This document shows, in pieces, positions 25,812 through 35,146 of a stretch of DNA of 64,000 nt. Made by a program: the position numbers and the translations under genes. The stretch is from Candidatus Poribacteria bacterium (GTDB lineage Bacteria; Poribacteria; WGA-4E; WGA-3G), in the NCBI GenBank assembly GCA_007571305.1, contig RKRR01000002.1:1-64000 (forward strand). The letters run 5' to 3'. Each line of letters starts with the position of its first letter. Position 1 is the stretch's first letter. The notes beneath the pieces are model-generated. The model saw only the letters and a program-made list of their open reading frames with translations. It was not told the origin of the DNA and searched no databases.

Positions 25812-27023
25812 GTGAAACAGTACCGAATTTTTATTTTTCTATTCGTCTATACCCTATTCCTACCGAGCAGCTTCGCCGAGGATGTGACGCAATGGCGCGT
25901 GCCTACAGAGAACGAGGCACCCCTCAGCTCAACGGCAATAAATGCCATAACTTTTTCCCCTGATGGTACACGACTCGCTGTCGCAAGCGTAAATGGTATT
26001 GCCGTATATGATACCTATACTGGTGAAGCACTTGCGCTGCTACCCTCGTCAATGAGCCATGTAACAGCGTTGGCACTCTCACCCGACAGCCGCATCGTCG
26101 CGAGCGCGACTGAAAATGCTACCATCCACCTCTGGAACGCGCATACCAGTCAACACATAACAGACTTTACAAACCCTACTGATCCGGTTGTAGCGTTAGC
26201 GTTCTCACCCGATGGTAATACACTCGCTGGTGGAAGTCTCAAAGAAATCCGTTTGTGGGATTTAACCTTGGGACAGATTACCCATGCCGCAGTCCTTCAG
26301 GGACATCGGGATATGGTTACCACGTTGGCATTCTCACCCGATAGCAAGACACTTGCGAGTGCAAGTTTTTACGGCACAATCTTGTTATGGGATTTAAATA
26401 CCTCTCAGCTCCGACACAGGCTCTTCGCATCTACCGACTCAATTCTGGCACTTACATTTTCGTCGGATAATCAGACATTGGCAAGTGGTGGATACTGGAA
26501 CTCGGACGCAGAGAGTACAATTCAGGTGTGGAATACACAGACAGGTCAACTCTTGACAACCTTTGAGAACCACACGACCCCAGTTTTTGCTCTAACGTTT
26601 GCACTGGATGTCTATGGTGTTAATGGGAGCACTCTTGTGAGTGCGGGTTGGGATAACGCTATTCGCATGTGGGATCTGCACACAGGACAATTACAGGCAA
26701 TTTTTGCGGATAGTGCTGTTCCTGTCATCGCTTTAGCATTCCTACCGGACCCCAACGGTTCTGATGAGAAAATACTTGCAAGCGCAAGTCTTGATGGAAC
26801 AATCCAACTGAAACCTCTGACCGCATCTCTCGCGCCTACTCCAAACCAACAGCAGAATGCGCCTGTCGTCCTCCGTGGGGATGTCAATAACGATGGTGTC
26901 GTGAATATCTTGGACATAACCTTTATTGCTTCTCGTTTTGGACAGGAGTCGCCAGATCTCAACAGTGATGGTATTGTCAACGTTTTAGATGTGGTCCTCG
27001 TTGCGCGGCATATTGGAGAATGA
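25812..27023 (+). CDS. Secreted WD40-repeat protein with C-terminal dockerin-like domain
   Basis: The 403-residue protein starts at a GTG and has a signal peptide (FIFLFVYTLFLPSSFA, cut near residue 22). About seven WD40-type repeats follow (FSPDGxxLAxxSxxxxIxLWD), forming a beta-propeller. Residues from about 355 hold two dockerin type I calcium loops, GDVNNDGVVNILDITFIASR and DLNSDGIVNVLDVVLVARH. Dockerins bind cohesins, but in Poribacteria-like genomes such tails also occur without cellulosomes. It is probably extracellular; the partner is unknown. A GTCAGTTATCAGTTA-type repeat fills the gap upstream. Confidence 0.85.
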   Translation: MKQYRIFIFLFVYTLFLPSSFAEDVTQWRVPTENEAPLSSTAINAITFSPDGTRLAVASVNGIAVYDTYTGEALALLPSSMSHVTALALSPDSRIVASATENATIHLWNAHTSQHITDFTNPTDPVVALAFSPDGNTLAGGSLKEIRLWDLTLGQITHAAVLQGHRDMVTTLAFSPDSKTLASASFYGTILLWDLNTSQLRHRLFASTDSILALTFSSDNQTLASGGYWNSDAESTIQVWNTQTGQLLTTFENHTTPVFALTFALDVYGVNGSTLVSAGWDNAIRMWDLHTGQLQAIFADSAVPVIALAFLPDPNGSDEKILASASLDGTIQLKPLTASLAPTPNQQQNAPVVLRGDVNNDGVVNILDITFIASRFGQESPDLNSDGIVNVLDVVLVARHIGE

Positions 27024-27048
27024 GCGGCTGGAATTGATGGATAGACAG

Positions 27049-27174
27049 TTATAGTAGAATCCGAAAATAAATTCACACTTGTAGCAGTGCCTGTGAGGCT
27101 GTGCCATCAGAACATATCACTTCAGCGTTCACACGACGCTACAAGTGTCCAAGTCATTACGGAATCTACTATAA
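27049..27174. repeat. Second palindromic repeat family, copy 1 (126 bp)
   Basis: The ends TTATAGTAGAATCCG and CGGAATCTACTATAA are inverted repeats (14 of 15). Inside are ACACTTGTAGC and GCTACAAGTGT plus a diverged core hairpin at 27081-27104. The same end occurs, inverted, at 45299-45313. No target duplication was found. Confidence 0.65.
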
Positions 27175-27288
27175 GTATGTGCAAGGGCGAGGTTAGAAAC
27201 CTCCTCAGCAAATGGTGTCTTGGTTCGGTGCGTTCTATGCCTCTTCAGACTTTGCTATTAAGTGTGCTGGTGAGAGTGTCTGTCACGT

Positions 27289-27317
27289 TTGACACGATCC
27301 CTGTTTTGTGGTAAAAT
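27289..27317 (+). promoter_or_regulatory. Sigma70-type promoter of sppA
   Basis: TTGACA (27289-27294), a 17-bp spacer and TAAAAT (27312-27317) give a near-consensus promoter about 40 bases before the sppA start codon. Confidence 0.75.
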
Positions 27318-27357
27318 AGCAATGTAAGTTCGAGTGCTGAGAAAGAAGGAGAAACTG

Positions 27358-29178
27358 ATGAGATTCTTACAAAAATATATGTTTCTATTGGCGTTGCTTG
27401 TCCTCGTCTCGCCGGTGCTTGCTGAGGAGCACGAGGCAGAAGAAATCGTTCTTCCCGTTAAAAAATATGTTGAGTTCACACTGGACGGCACCTACACGGA
27501 TACCAAAGCAGTTGGCACCTTTGGTACTTCCTCAACAAAGACACTGCGGGGACTTTTTAAGAAATTAGATACGTTCAAAACAGATGATGAAATCGCTGGA
27601 ATCATCTTCAAAATAGATAACGTCATCGTGGGATGGGCAACGCTCCAAGAAATTCGTAATAAACTTCATGAATTCCGTGAAGCGAAAAAAGAGACAATCG
27701 GATATTTGGAAAGCGGGGGTAATACGGAGTATCTTCTCGCCGCCGCGATGGAACGCGTTGTCTTGATGCCGACTGGAAGCCTTAATTTAACGGGTTTACG
27801 CGCCGAAGTCCTCTTCTATAAAGGATTGCTGGAGAAGTTAGACATCCAAGCGGATATGTTGGCGATGGGAAAATATAAATCTGGTGTCGAGCCTTACATG
27901 CGGGATGGCATGTCTGATGCCTTTCGTGAGTCGATGACTGCATTATTGGATGATCTATACGCCCAGCTGCTGGATCACATCGCTGAGAATCGAGACAGTA
28001 TTACAGTAAAAGGTGCGTCGGATTTGGTTAACCGAGGTCCGTTCACGGCAGAAGAAGCACAGCAGGAGCAATTGGTAGACGCATTGCAATACTACGACGA
28101 ACTCCTTGATACGTTGAAAACAGCATCTCCGGACGAAGATGTTCAGATCGTTAAGCCGGACTATGAGCGCAAACGAAAAGTGCCAGATATGAATAGTTTC
28201 GCTGGACTCATGCAGCTATTCAGTCTGCTAAATCCTCCGCGGCAGGCACGGACCGACACAGCGGAAAATCAAATTGCACTTATCTATGCGAATGGTCCTA
28301 TTTTACCAAATATTGAGTCGTTCTTCGCTTCAATGCCGGTAATTACGCCAGAGACGTTAAAGGAAGCGTTTGATAAAGCACGCACCGATGATTCCGTTCG
28401 GGCGGTCGTGCTGCGTATAGATAGCCCCGGTGGTTCTGCACTCGTCTCGGACCTGATTTGGCGGGAAGTGATGCTCACCCAACGCGAAAAGCCAGTCGTT
28501 GTTTCTATGGGGGATATTGCCGCCTCTGGTGGTTATTACATTGCGATGGCAGCAGGGACAATCGTTGCACATCCAAGCACGTTGACAGGTTCAATCGGTG
28601 TGTTTGGTGGCAAACTGAACATGAAGGGATTCTATAACAAAATCGGTTTAACAAAAGAGATCATTGCACACGGTCAGAACGCCACTCTCTATTCGGACTA
28701 TAGTGGTTTTACACCGACGGAACGGGAACGTGTCGAAAAGATGATGAAAACGATCTATAAAGATTTTGTCAGTAAGGCGGCAGAAGGTAGAGGCAAAACC
28801 TACGCCGAAATCGATGAGATTGCGCAAGGACGTGTCTGGACGGGTAGACAGGCGAAAGCCCTCGGACTCGTTGATGAACTCGGGGGGCTTGATACGGCGT
28901 TGTCTATCGCTAAAGAGCAGGCGGGTTTGGCCGAGGATGACGAAGTTAACCTTATTGTGCTACCGAAGCAGAAACCCTTTTTGGAAGAACTCCTGGAACG
29001 GATGGTTGAGGACATGGAAAGTTCAATTCAGTTACCCTTCGAATTGACAGCGAGTCGTTCTGTGCTATCTATGTTCGGCAATCGATGGCAACATGTCGTC
29101 ACGTGGTTAAGCCTGTTTGGTTTTGAAAGTAGCACACAAGTTCTAACAATTTTACCTTATGAAGTTTTGATTCGGTGA
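27358..29178 (+). CDS. sppA: Signal peptide peptidase SppA, 67K type
   Basis: From the ATG at 27358 (AAGGAG upstream) the product has 606 residues. A signal-anchor MRFLQKYMFLLALLVLVSPV is followed by two tandem SppA domains, as in the E. coli form. The catalytic lysine is expected at Lys174 in GKYKSGVEPYM of the first domain, and the serine at Ser390 in GDIAASGGYYIAMAA of the second. It degrades cleaved signal peptides in the membrane from the outer face. The PhyH-like gene starts 4 bp after its stop, so they probably share a transcript from the promoter at 27289. Confidence 0.93.
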   Translation: MRFLQKYMFLLALLVLVSPVLAEEHEAEEIVLPVKKYVEFTLDGTYTDTKAVGTFGTSSTKTLRGLFKKLDTFKTDDEIAGIIFKIDNVIVGWATLQEIRNKLHEFREAKKETIGYLESGGNTEYLLAAAMERVVLMPTGSLNLTGLRAEVLFYKGLLEKLDIQADMLAMGKYKSGVEPYMRDGMSDAFRESMTALLDDLYAQLLDHIAENRDSITVKGASDLVNRGPFTAEEAQQEQLVDALQYYDELLDTLKTASPDEDVQIVKPDYERKRKVPDMNSFAGLMQLFSLLNPPRQARTDTAENQIALIYANGPILPNIESFFASMPVITPETLKEAFDKARTDDSVRAVVLRIDSPGGSALVSDLIWREVMLTQREKPVVVSMGDIAASGGYYIAMAAGTIVAHPSTLTGSIGVFGGKLNMKGFYNKIGLTKEIIAHGQNATLYSDYSGFTPTERERVEKMMKTIYKDFVSKAAEGRGKTYAEIDEIAQGRVWTGRQAKALGLVDELGGLDTALSIAKEQAGLAEDDEVNLIVLPKQKPFLEELLERMVEDMESSIQLPFELTASRSVLSMFGNRWQHVVTWLSLFGFESSTQVLTILPYEVLIR

Positions 29179-29182
29179 GTTT

Positions 29183-29989
29183 ATGCAAGCCAACAATGAT
29201 TTTCACGTTGATTTAACTGACGAACAGATCGCCTTTTTTCAAGAGAATGGATATCTGAGCATTCCACGCATCACGACAGATAAAGAGGTGGAATGGCTTA
29301 AAGGCATCTACGATGAACTCTTTACCGGACGGACTGGAGAGGCGGAGGGACGATACTTTGATCTTGCCGGTCCACGTGCGCATAACGGACAAGAGACATT
29401 GCCACAAGTCTTAGGTCCAGAGGCACAATTTCCGGAACTCCGTGAGACTGTCTATTTCCGAAATGCGCAATGGCTCGCCGCGAAATTGCTCCGTGTGGCA
29501 ACTGATAAGGTGAGCGGTGGCGGACACATGATTTTGAAGCCCGCACATTACGGCAATGAAACACCTTGGCACCAAGATGAGGCGTATTGGAACCCAGAGG
29601 TGCTGCCGCACAGTTTGAGTATTTGGCTTCCGCTTGATAAGGCGACAGTTGAGAGCGGCTGCCTCCAATTTATCCCGAGATCACACAAAGGAGAGGTGCG
29701 TTGGCATCGCCACATTGACGACGATCCGCTCGTACACGGGTTGGTGACAGATGAGGTTGACGTATCAGAAGCGGTTGCATGTCCCATACCGGCAGGTGGC
29801 GCGACGTTCCATCACTGTCGGACACTGCACTATTCTGCTCCCAACAGGACACCGGCGGCACGTAGAGCGTATATCCTCGTTTTTGGCACATCCCCTAAGA
29901 AATTGAATAAACCGGCGCATCGTCCGTGGCAAACAGAGGAACAGGAAGCACTCGCGGGCCTGAAATCACTGATCGCAGAAAGATCGTAG
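29183..29989 (+). CDS. Phytanoyl-CoA dioxygenase (PhyH) family protein
   Basis: The 268-residue Fe(II)/2-oxoglutarate oxygenase shows the iron-binding HxD in ETPWHQDEAYW, the distal His in CRTLHYSAPN and the 2-oxoglutarate-binding Arg in ARRAYILVFG. The start FFQENGYLSIPRI is typical of the family. Bacterial members hydroxylate varied small molecules; the substrate is unknown. It lies 4 bp after sppA and 8 bp before the next gene, so the three probably form one operon, although their functions have no clear link. Confidence 0.92.
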   Translation: MQANNDFHVDLTDEQIAFFQENGYLSIPRITTDKEVEWLKGIYDELFTGRTGEAEGRYFDLAGPRAHNGQETLPQVLGPEAQFPELRETVYFRNAQWLAAKLLRVATDKVSGGGHMILKPAHYGNETPWHQDEAYWNPEVLPHSLSIWLPLDKATVESGCLQFIPRSHKGEVRWHRHIDDDPLVHGLVTDEVDVSEAVACPIPAGGATFHHCRTLHYSAPNRTPAARRAYILVFGTSPKKLNKPAHRPWQTEEQEALAGLKSLIAERS

Positions 29990-29997
29990 GTCCCCTT

Positions 29998-31020
29998 ATG
30001 AAAATCATTTGTACTGGCATCAGTTGTTCGGGTCGTAAAGAACTGATGGCGAATTTTAAGATACTTTGCATGAGAAGGAAACTGAGCATCGGCTTCTTCA
30101 ATGTTGGTGATGTTATGCACCGGGCTGCTGCGGAAGCGCGTGTCCATTTTACCGACAAGGTGCTCGATTCGGATCCAGCGGTTTTATCTCTGGCACGGCG
30201 CACGGCTTTTTATGAAATAGCGAGGCGCGCCGAAGATTATGAACATGCTGTTATCGGGTTACATGCCTGCTTTCGCTGGCGTGGCAGTCTTATTGAAGGG
30301 TTTTCCTTCAGAGATATTGAAATTCTCCTACCCGACCTCTTGATTAACGTTGTTGACAATATCACCGATATATCGGAACGGATGGAAAAAACATCACAAT
30401 GGGCAGGGATGGGGAAAGCCGCACTCAACGTTTGGTTGGATGAAGAAGAATTTCTGACGAGACAACTCGCACATTTCACAGAGAAGCCGCATTACACGGT
30501 CGCAAGACAACACGACCTCGAAAATTTTTATGAACTCCTCTTTTCACCGAAACCAAAATTTTACCTCAGTTATCCAATTACACTCCTAAGAGACACACCG
30601 AAGGAAATTGAGAAGATCCGCGAGATCGGAGAAAAACTGAGCCGCTCCTTCATTGTCTTCGATCCGCTCACGATCAAGGATATGGAACTCGTTACCCTCA
30701 CGAAAGATGAGAGTGCTGACGCACCGCGTGTGAGTGAAATGGGCGAGGAAGTGATTGAACAGATTCAAACACGGACGATCTCACGGGATTATCAGTTCGT
30801 TCACCAGAGCGATTTTGTGGTTGTCATCTATCCCACGGATAAGTTGTCGCCCGGTGTTCTCAGCGAGATGAATTACGCGACCCGTCACAACAAACCGGTG
30901 TATGCGGTTTATCCTGGGACGCGGAGTATCTTCTTCGAGAACCTATGTGACCGTATTTTTGACACGTATGAGGAGTTAGCAGATTTTCTAACTGCGACGT
31001 ATAAAAGAGATAAGAACTAG
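29998..31020 (+). CDS. Adenylate-kinase-like P-loop domain fused to deoxyribosyltransferase-like domain
   Basis: The product has 340 residues from the ATG at 29998. The start IICTGISCSGRKELM is a Walker A-like loop lacking the usual GKT/S (GRKE instead). NVGDVMHRAAAEA and AVIGLHACFRWRGSL resemble adenylate-kinase-type folds. From about residue 185, KFYLSYPITLLRD, SRDYQFVHQSDFVVVIYPTD and SPGVLSEMNYATRHNKPVYAVYP match the nucleoside 2-deoxyribosyltransferase fold, including the S-x-G-x-x-x-E-M motif. Action on a nucleotide or nucleoside is a fair inference; whether the kinase part is active is doubtful. An alternative ORF start at 29926 overlaps the PhyH gene. Confidence 0.72.
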   Translation: MKIICTGISCSGRKELMANFKILCMRRKLSIGFFNVGDVMHRAAAEARVHFTDKVLDSDPAVLSLARRTAFYEIARRAEDYEHAVIGLHACFRWRGSLIEGFSFRDIEILLPDLLINVVDNITDISERMEKTSQWAGMGKAALNVWLDEEEFLTRQLAHFTEKPHYTVARQHDLENFYELLFSPKPKFYLSYPITLLRDTPKEIEKIREIGEKLSRSFIVFDPLTIKDMELVTLTKDESADAPRVSEMGEEVIEQIQTRTISRDYQFVHQSDFVVVIYPTDKLSPGVLSEMNYATRHNKPVYAVYPGTRSIFFENLCDRIFDTYEELADFLTATYKRDKN

Positions 31021-31143
31021 CTGTTTCTAAATTCCCGCAATTCTATTTGATAGATTTTGATCTACAATGCCGAACTATTACAAACTATTACATGTATATC
31101 TGAAATTGACTTTTCATTTTGACCAACATGGAGTTGAAAGCCT

Positions 31144-32829
31144 ATGCAAGCAAAAGAAACGAGTTTTCTGAAATTATTACAAGGTCCAAACCAGTTCCGT
31201 GTACCCATTTTCCAACGCAGATACAGTTGGAAAGAGCAACATTGTGAACAACTGTGGAACGATGTATTGGATATTGGAAAAAACGATGAGATTCGATCTC
31301 ACTTTCTTGGTTCAATCGTCTACATAGAACCAGGCGGTAGCCAGAATATTTCAGCAGTGTCTGAAATATTAGTTATTGATGGTCAACAGCGATTAACAAC
31401 TTTGTCTCTTTTGCTATTAGCACTCGGCAGAGCTATTGAAAAATCAGGTAGAGAAATATGTATCACACCGAAACAAATTTCAAACTATTATCTCTTCAAT
31501 GCCGATGAAGAGGGTGAGTTACGCTACAAACAGTTGCTCACCCATCATGATAAGGATACTTTGATTCAGTTGTTGGAAAACAGAAAACTCCCTTGTAACG
31601 CTTCACCTCGGTTGGTCGAAAATTATCGCTTCTTTGAAACAAAACTCCAAAACACTAATTTTGCAGAGGTATACGCTGGTATTAGCAAATTAGCAATTGT
31701 AGACATAGCACTGGACCGTCGTTACGATGATCCACAATTAATCTTTGAAAGCCTCAATTCTACTGGTCTCAATCTCTCTCAAGCAGATCTCATACGTAAC
31801 TACGTGCTGATGGGACAAGAACCCAGTTTCCAAAACAGACTTTATGAGGCTTACTGGCTTCCCATGGAGCAACGTTTTGGGGATCAATACGGAGATTCGT
31901 TTGATCGGTTTATCAGGGACTACCTCACATTAAAAACAAGGCAGATTCCGAGGATTGGTGGCGTTTATGAGCGTTTCAAAGTATATATTGAAAAGAGGAT
32001 AAGGTCAGAGGCGTTAGAAACTATAGAGCCTATTATTGAAGACATCTCTCGCTATTCAAAACACTATGTCCGTATTGCATTAGATAAGGAAGAAGATACA
32101 GAGTTACGAGATTGCTTTACCGATATCAATACGCTTGAAGCTACAGTTGCTTTTCCGTTTTTGCTTGAAGTTTATGAAGACTATACGCGGAAAAAGATTA
32201 CAAAATTAGAACTGGTAGAAATTCTTCGGTTGGTAGAAAGTTATGTCTTTCGGCGCGCTATATGTGGAATTCCAACAAATACCTTGAACAGAACCTTTGG
32301 GGCACTGATGACGAGAGTTGTCAAAAGCAGTTATCTCGAAAGTCTAAAGGATGTTTTCCGGCAATTAACATCTACTAGACGCTATCCTTCAAACAGCGAA
32401 TTCAAAGAAGCATTGTTCATTAAAGATGTCTATAACTTTAGTAGGCGGGGTTATCTGCTGCGCAAACTGGAGAATCATGGACGTAGAGAACTAATCTGTG
32501 TCACGGACTACACGACTGAACATGTGATGCCACAAAACCCTGATCTGTCTGAATCATGGCAGCAAGAGTTAGGTGAAAATTGGCAAGCGGTCCAAGAAAA
32601 ATATCTCCACACAATTGGTAATTTGACTCTCACTGGGTATAATTCAAAATTAAGTGATCGCCCCTTCAAGGAAAAACAGGAAATAAAAGGTGGTTTTGGC
32701 GATAGTCCACTTCGTTTGAATCGAAGTCTTGCTCGAGTGGAACGATGGAACGAAGCCGCTATCCGAGGGAGATCGGCAAAACTCACAGAAAAGGCACTCA
32801 AAATCTGGATATATCCACAGTTCTCATGA
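31144..32829 (+). CDS. DUF262/DUF1524 protein, GmrSD-like nuclease
   Basis: The 561-residue protein has an N-terminal DUF262 domain with FRVPIFQRRYSW and the IDGQQRLTT motif (Ile78-Asp79-Gly80-Gln-Gln-Arg83), a ParB-like nucleotide-binding site. It also has a C-terminal DUF1524 His-Asn-His-type domain with EHVMPQN (His460) and TIGNLTLTGYNSKLSD. This is the single-chain layout of GmrSD type IV restriction enzymes, which cut modified phage DNA using a nucleotide. Its stop overlaps the start of a RimK-like gene (ATGA), a pairing I do not know. AT content is higher than that of its neighbours, hinting at transfer. Confidence 0.85.
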   Translation: MQAKETSFLKLLQGPNQFRVPIFQRRYSWKEQHCEQLWNDVLDIGKNDEIRSHFLGSIVYIEPGGSQNISAVSEILVIDGQQRLTTLSLLLLALGRAIEKSGREICITPKQISNYYLFNADEEGELRYKQLLTHHDKDTLIQLLENRKLPCNASPRLVENYRFFETKLQNTNFAEVYAGISKLAIVDIALDRRYDDPQLIFESLNSTGLNLSQADLIRNYVLMGQEPSFQNRLYEAYWLPMEQRFGDQYGDSFDRFIRDYLTLKTRQIPRIGGVYERFKVYIEKRIRSEALETIEPIIEDISRYSKHYVRIALDKEEDTELRDCFTDINTLEATVAFPFLLEVYEDYTRKKITKLELVEILRLVESYVFRRAICGIPTNTLNRTFGALMTRVVKSSYLESLKDVFRQLTSTRRYPSNSEFKEALFIKDVYNFSRRGYLLRKLENHGRRELICVTDYTTEHVMPQNPDLSESWQQELGENWQAVQEKYLHTIGNLTLTGYNSKLSDRPFKEKQEIKGGFGDSPLRLNRSLARVERWNEAAIRGRSAKLTEKALKIWIYPQFS

Positions 32830-33704
32830 AAATCGGTATCCTCTCACGGGGACCTCAGAACCACTCCACACGCAGGCTGAGCGAAACCGCCCTCACTGCA
32901 GGACACGCCGCAGAAATTCTAGATCCCTTCGGTTTCTATCTCTATATCGGTGGTACCGGCAACCGTATTACATATCACGGGAAACCGGCAGAAGACTTTG
33001 ATGTTATCGTGCCACGCCTCAGCCGGACAACAGCACAGTATGGCGAAGAGATTTTGAAGCATTTTGAATGGGTCGGAACTCCTGTGGTTAATCGAGCAAA
33101 AGCGATTGCGGCAGCACGACACAAATTCCACTCTCTGCGCATCCTTGCGCAGCACGGTTTACCTATCCCGTCGAGTCTCACCGTCGGCTCCGCCACGTTT
33201 TTAGAGGACGCTGTGACGGAAGTAGGAGATTATCCGTTTATTTTAAAACCCTTTCACGGCACACACGGCACGGGCGTTATGTTATTAGATACACCTACAT
33301 CGCTCATTTCAGCCGTGGACGCGCTGTGCGACCTTCATCAGGATTATGTAATCCAGTCCTTTATTGCGGAAGCAGGTGGCGTTGACACTCGCGTTCTTGT
33401 CATAGGGGGTGAGGCGGTTGCGGCGATGAAAAGGAGCGCGCCTCACGGTGAATTCCGAGCGAATATTCACCAAGGAGCGTCTGGAGAGGCGATAGCACTG
33501 ACAGACGAATACACGCACTTGGCTATAGAAGCGGCATCAGCACTTGAATTGGAGATAGCAGGTGTCGATCTGCTTCAGACGAATGAGGGACCTGTTGTTC
33601 TGGAAGTCAATCCGTCCCCGGGTTTTGAGGAGTTGGAGTCGGTCACAGGAATCGATATTGCTGGTGTGATTATTGAATTTTTAACGTCGTATTTGATGCC
33701 ATGA
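32826..33704 (+). CDS. RimK-like ATP-grasp ligase
   Basis: The product has 292 residues from the ATG at 32826, which overlaps the DUF262 stop. It is an ATP-grasp ligase of the RimK type: MKIGILSRG start, a pre-ATP domain, DYPFILKPFHGTHGTGVML (ATP-binding loop), VDTRVLVIGGEAVAAMKR, and GVDLLQTNEGPVVLEVNPSPG (metal and ATP ligands). RimK enzymes add glutamate to ribosomal protein S6 or make other peptide-like bonds. The translational overlap with a GmrSD-like gene suggests coupling, but the neighbours may be unrelated in function. Confidence 0.88.
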   Translation: MKIGILSRGPQNHSTRRLSETALTAGHAAEILDPFGFYLYIGGTGNRITYHGKPAEDFDVIVPRLSRTTAQYGEEILKHFEWVGTPVVNRAKAIAAARHKFHSLRILAQHGLPIPSSLTVGSATFLEDAVTEVGDYPFILKPFHGTHGTGVMLLDTPTSLISAVDALCDLHQDYVIQSFIAEAGGVDTRVLVIGGEAVAAMKRSAPHGEFRANIHQGASGEAIALTDEYTHLAIEAASALELEIAGVDLLQTNEGPVVLEVNPSPGFEELESVTGIDIAGVIIEFLTSYLMP

Positions 33705-33814
33705 ATAGCAGTCTCCCACACCGACACAAGGGAGAGCCTAAACTCTGATTTTTCTGCTTTATGCGATTACTATGATCATTCAAAGCGCGTGGCCCGTAAT
33801 GAAATGGAGGGGTT

Positions 33815-35050
33815 TTGCTTGGGTGTTTCTTCAGTTCTACGGGAAGATCCGCTAATATTCAGACTCACCTGACCAAACCGCAAAGACAAATTAAAAAGAA
33901 AAAAATTTTGATGTTCAACCACGAATTTCCACCGATTGGTGGAGGTGGAGGTTGGGTTAGCTATTTCTTAGGCAAACACTTCGCGGCGGCGGGACATGAA
34001 GTACACCTGATTACGTCGCGGTTTCACGATTGTCCGATAGATGAGAAAGTAGAGGGTTTCCACGTGCATCGCGTACGGGCACTTCGGAAGAGCCGTGATG
34101 TGTGTGGAGTCCACGAAATGCTGACTTACGCGGTGAGTTCAAGTCTCTACGGTTTGCGGTTTGCGAGGCAGTTGCAACCTGACATCGTTCAGGTCTTTTT
34201 TGGTATTCCTGCGGGTGGTGGTGCGTATCTTCTACGGAAACTTCGCAACGTGCCGTATGTGGTGTTTTTAGGAGGGCGTGACGTGCCGAGCCGTAATCCA
34301 GATCCGCCCTATTATCGGTGGTTATATCTACTCCTGAAGCCCATCATCCGAGCGATTTGGGGCAACGCATCAGCGGTTGTGGCGTGTAGCGACGGTCTAC
34401 GTGAACTTGCACGAGAGACGGATACGGATGTAAAGATGGATGTAATTCCCGACGGTTTGGATTTAGGACGTTTTGAGCCGGTTCAACGCGATGCCTATCC
34501 CGAAAATGTCCAAGTGCTCACAATCGGGAGACTTATACCGCGCAAAGGGTTCCAATTTTTGATTCGTGCACTTCCACAAATTATCGAAAACGCGACACAC
34601 AACTTTGAAATTGAAATTGTCGGTGATGGACCGTATCACGGTGAACTCCTAAGATTGTCAGAAGACCTCGGTGTATCGTCATATATCCGCTTTGCGGGTT
34701 CAATCCCCTATTCCGAATTACCACAAAAGTATCGTGGTGCTGACGTTTTCATCTTGCCTTCTCTCGCTGAGGGAATGCCGCTTGTCATTTTGGAGGCAAT
34801 GGGGACGGGATTGCCGATCGTTGCCAGCCGCGTTCAAGGTATTGATGAACTCGTAGTAGAGAATGTTAACGGAGCGTTGTTCGACGCGGGGGATGTTGAT
34901 GGACTTGCGCACTCTCTTGTCAAACTGATTAACGCTGGTGAAGGGCGTGTTGAGATGGGCAAAGCGAGTGTTGAACGTGTGAAGCCCTACGATTGGAAAC
35001 ACATCGCCGATGCCTATTTAGCCCTCTATGATGATATTTTGGGGAAATAA
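33815..35050 (+). CDS. Glycosyltransferase family 4 (GT-B)
   Basis: The protein resembles family 4 retaining glycosyltransferases: MFNHEFPPIGGGGGWVSY at the acceptor end, LTIGRLIPRKGFQFLIRAL, and PSLAEGMPLVILEAMGTG with the E-x7-E donor-site motif. It should transfer a sugar from a nucleotide donor to a lipid-linked or surface glycan in the cytoplasm. The start is uncertain: a TTG at 33815 has GGAGG just upstream but gives about 30 odd residues; the next ATG, 33911, begins inside the first strand. No other glycan-biosynthesis gene lies next to it. Confidence 0.87.
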   Translation: MLGCFFSSTGRSANIQTHLTKPQRQIKKKKILMFNHEFPPIGGGGGWVSYFLGKHFAAAGHEVHLITSRFHDCPIDEKVEGFHVHRVRALRKSRDVCGVHEMLTYAVSSSLYGLRFARQLQPDIVQVFFGIPAGGGAYLLRKLRNVPYVVFLGGRDVPSRNPDPPYYRWLYLLLKPIIRAIWGNASAVVACSDGLRELARETDTDVKMDVIPDGLDLGRFEPVQRDAYPENVQVLTIGRLIPRKGFQFLIRALPQIIENATHNFEIEIVGDGPYHGELLRLSEDLGVSSYIRFAGSIPYSELPQKYRGADVFILPSLAEGMPLVILEAMGTGLPIVASRVQGIDELVVENVNGALFDAGDVDGLAHSLVKLINAGEGRVEMGKASVERVKPYDWKHIADAYLALYDDILGK

Positions 35051-35146
35051 CAGAATTTCTCTTTCCTGATAGAAACCGAAAGCGAATAAAATGAACATAC
35101 TGATAGCCAATAGCGAAATAGAAAATGGAGGTTTAAACATAAAAAA

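Noticed and set aside
25812-27023. Cellulosome component
   Set aside because: A dockerin-like tail is present, but no cohesin or scaffoldin gene is seen in the window, so a cellulosome is not supported.
33799-33855. Short frame MKWRGFAWVFLQFYGKIR before the glycosyltransferase gene
   Set aside because: It is 18 codons long, overlaps the likely start of the glycosyltransferase gene and has no independent support.
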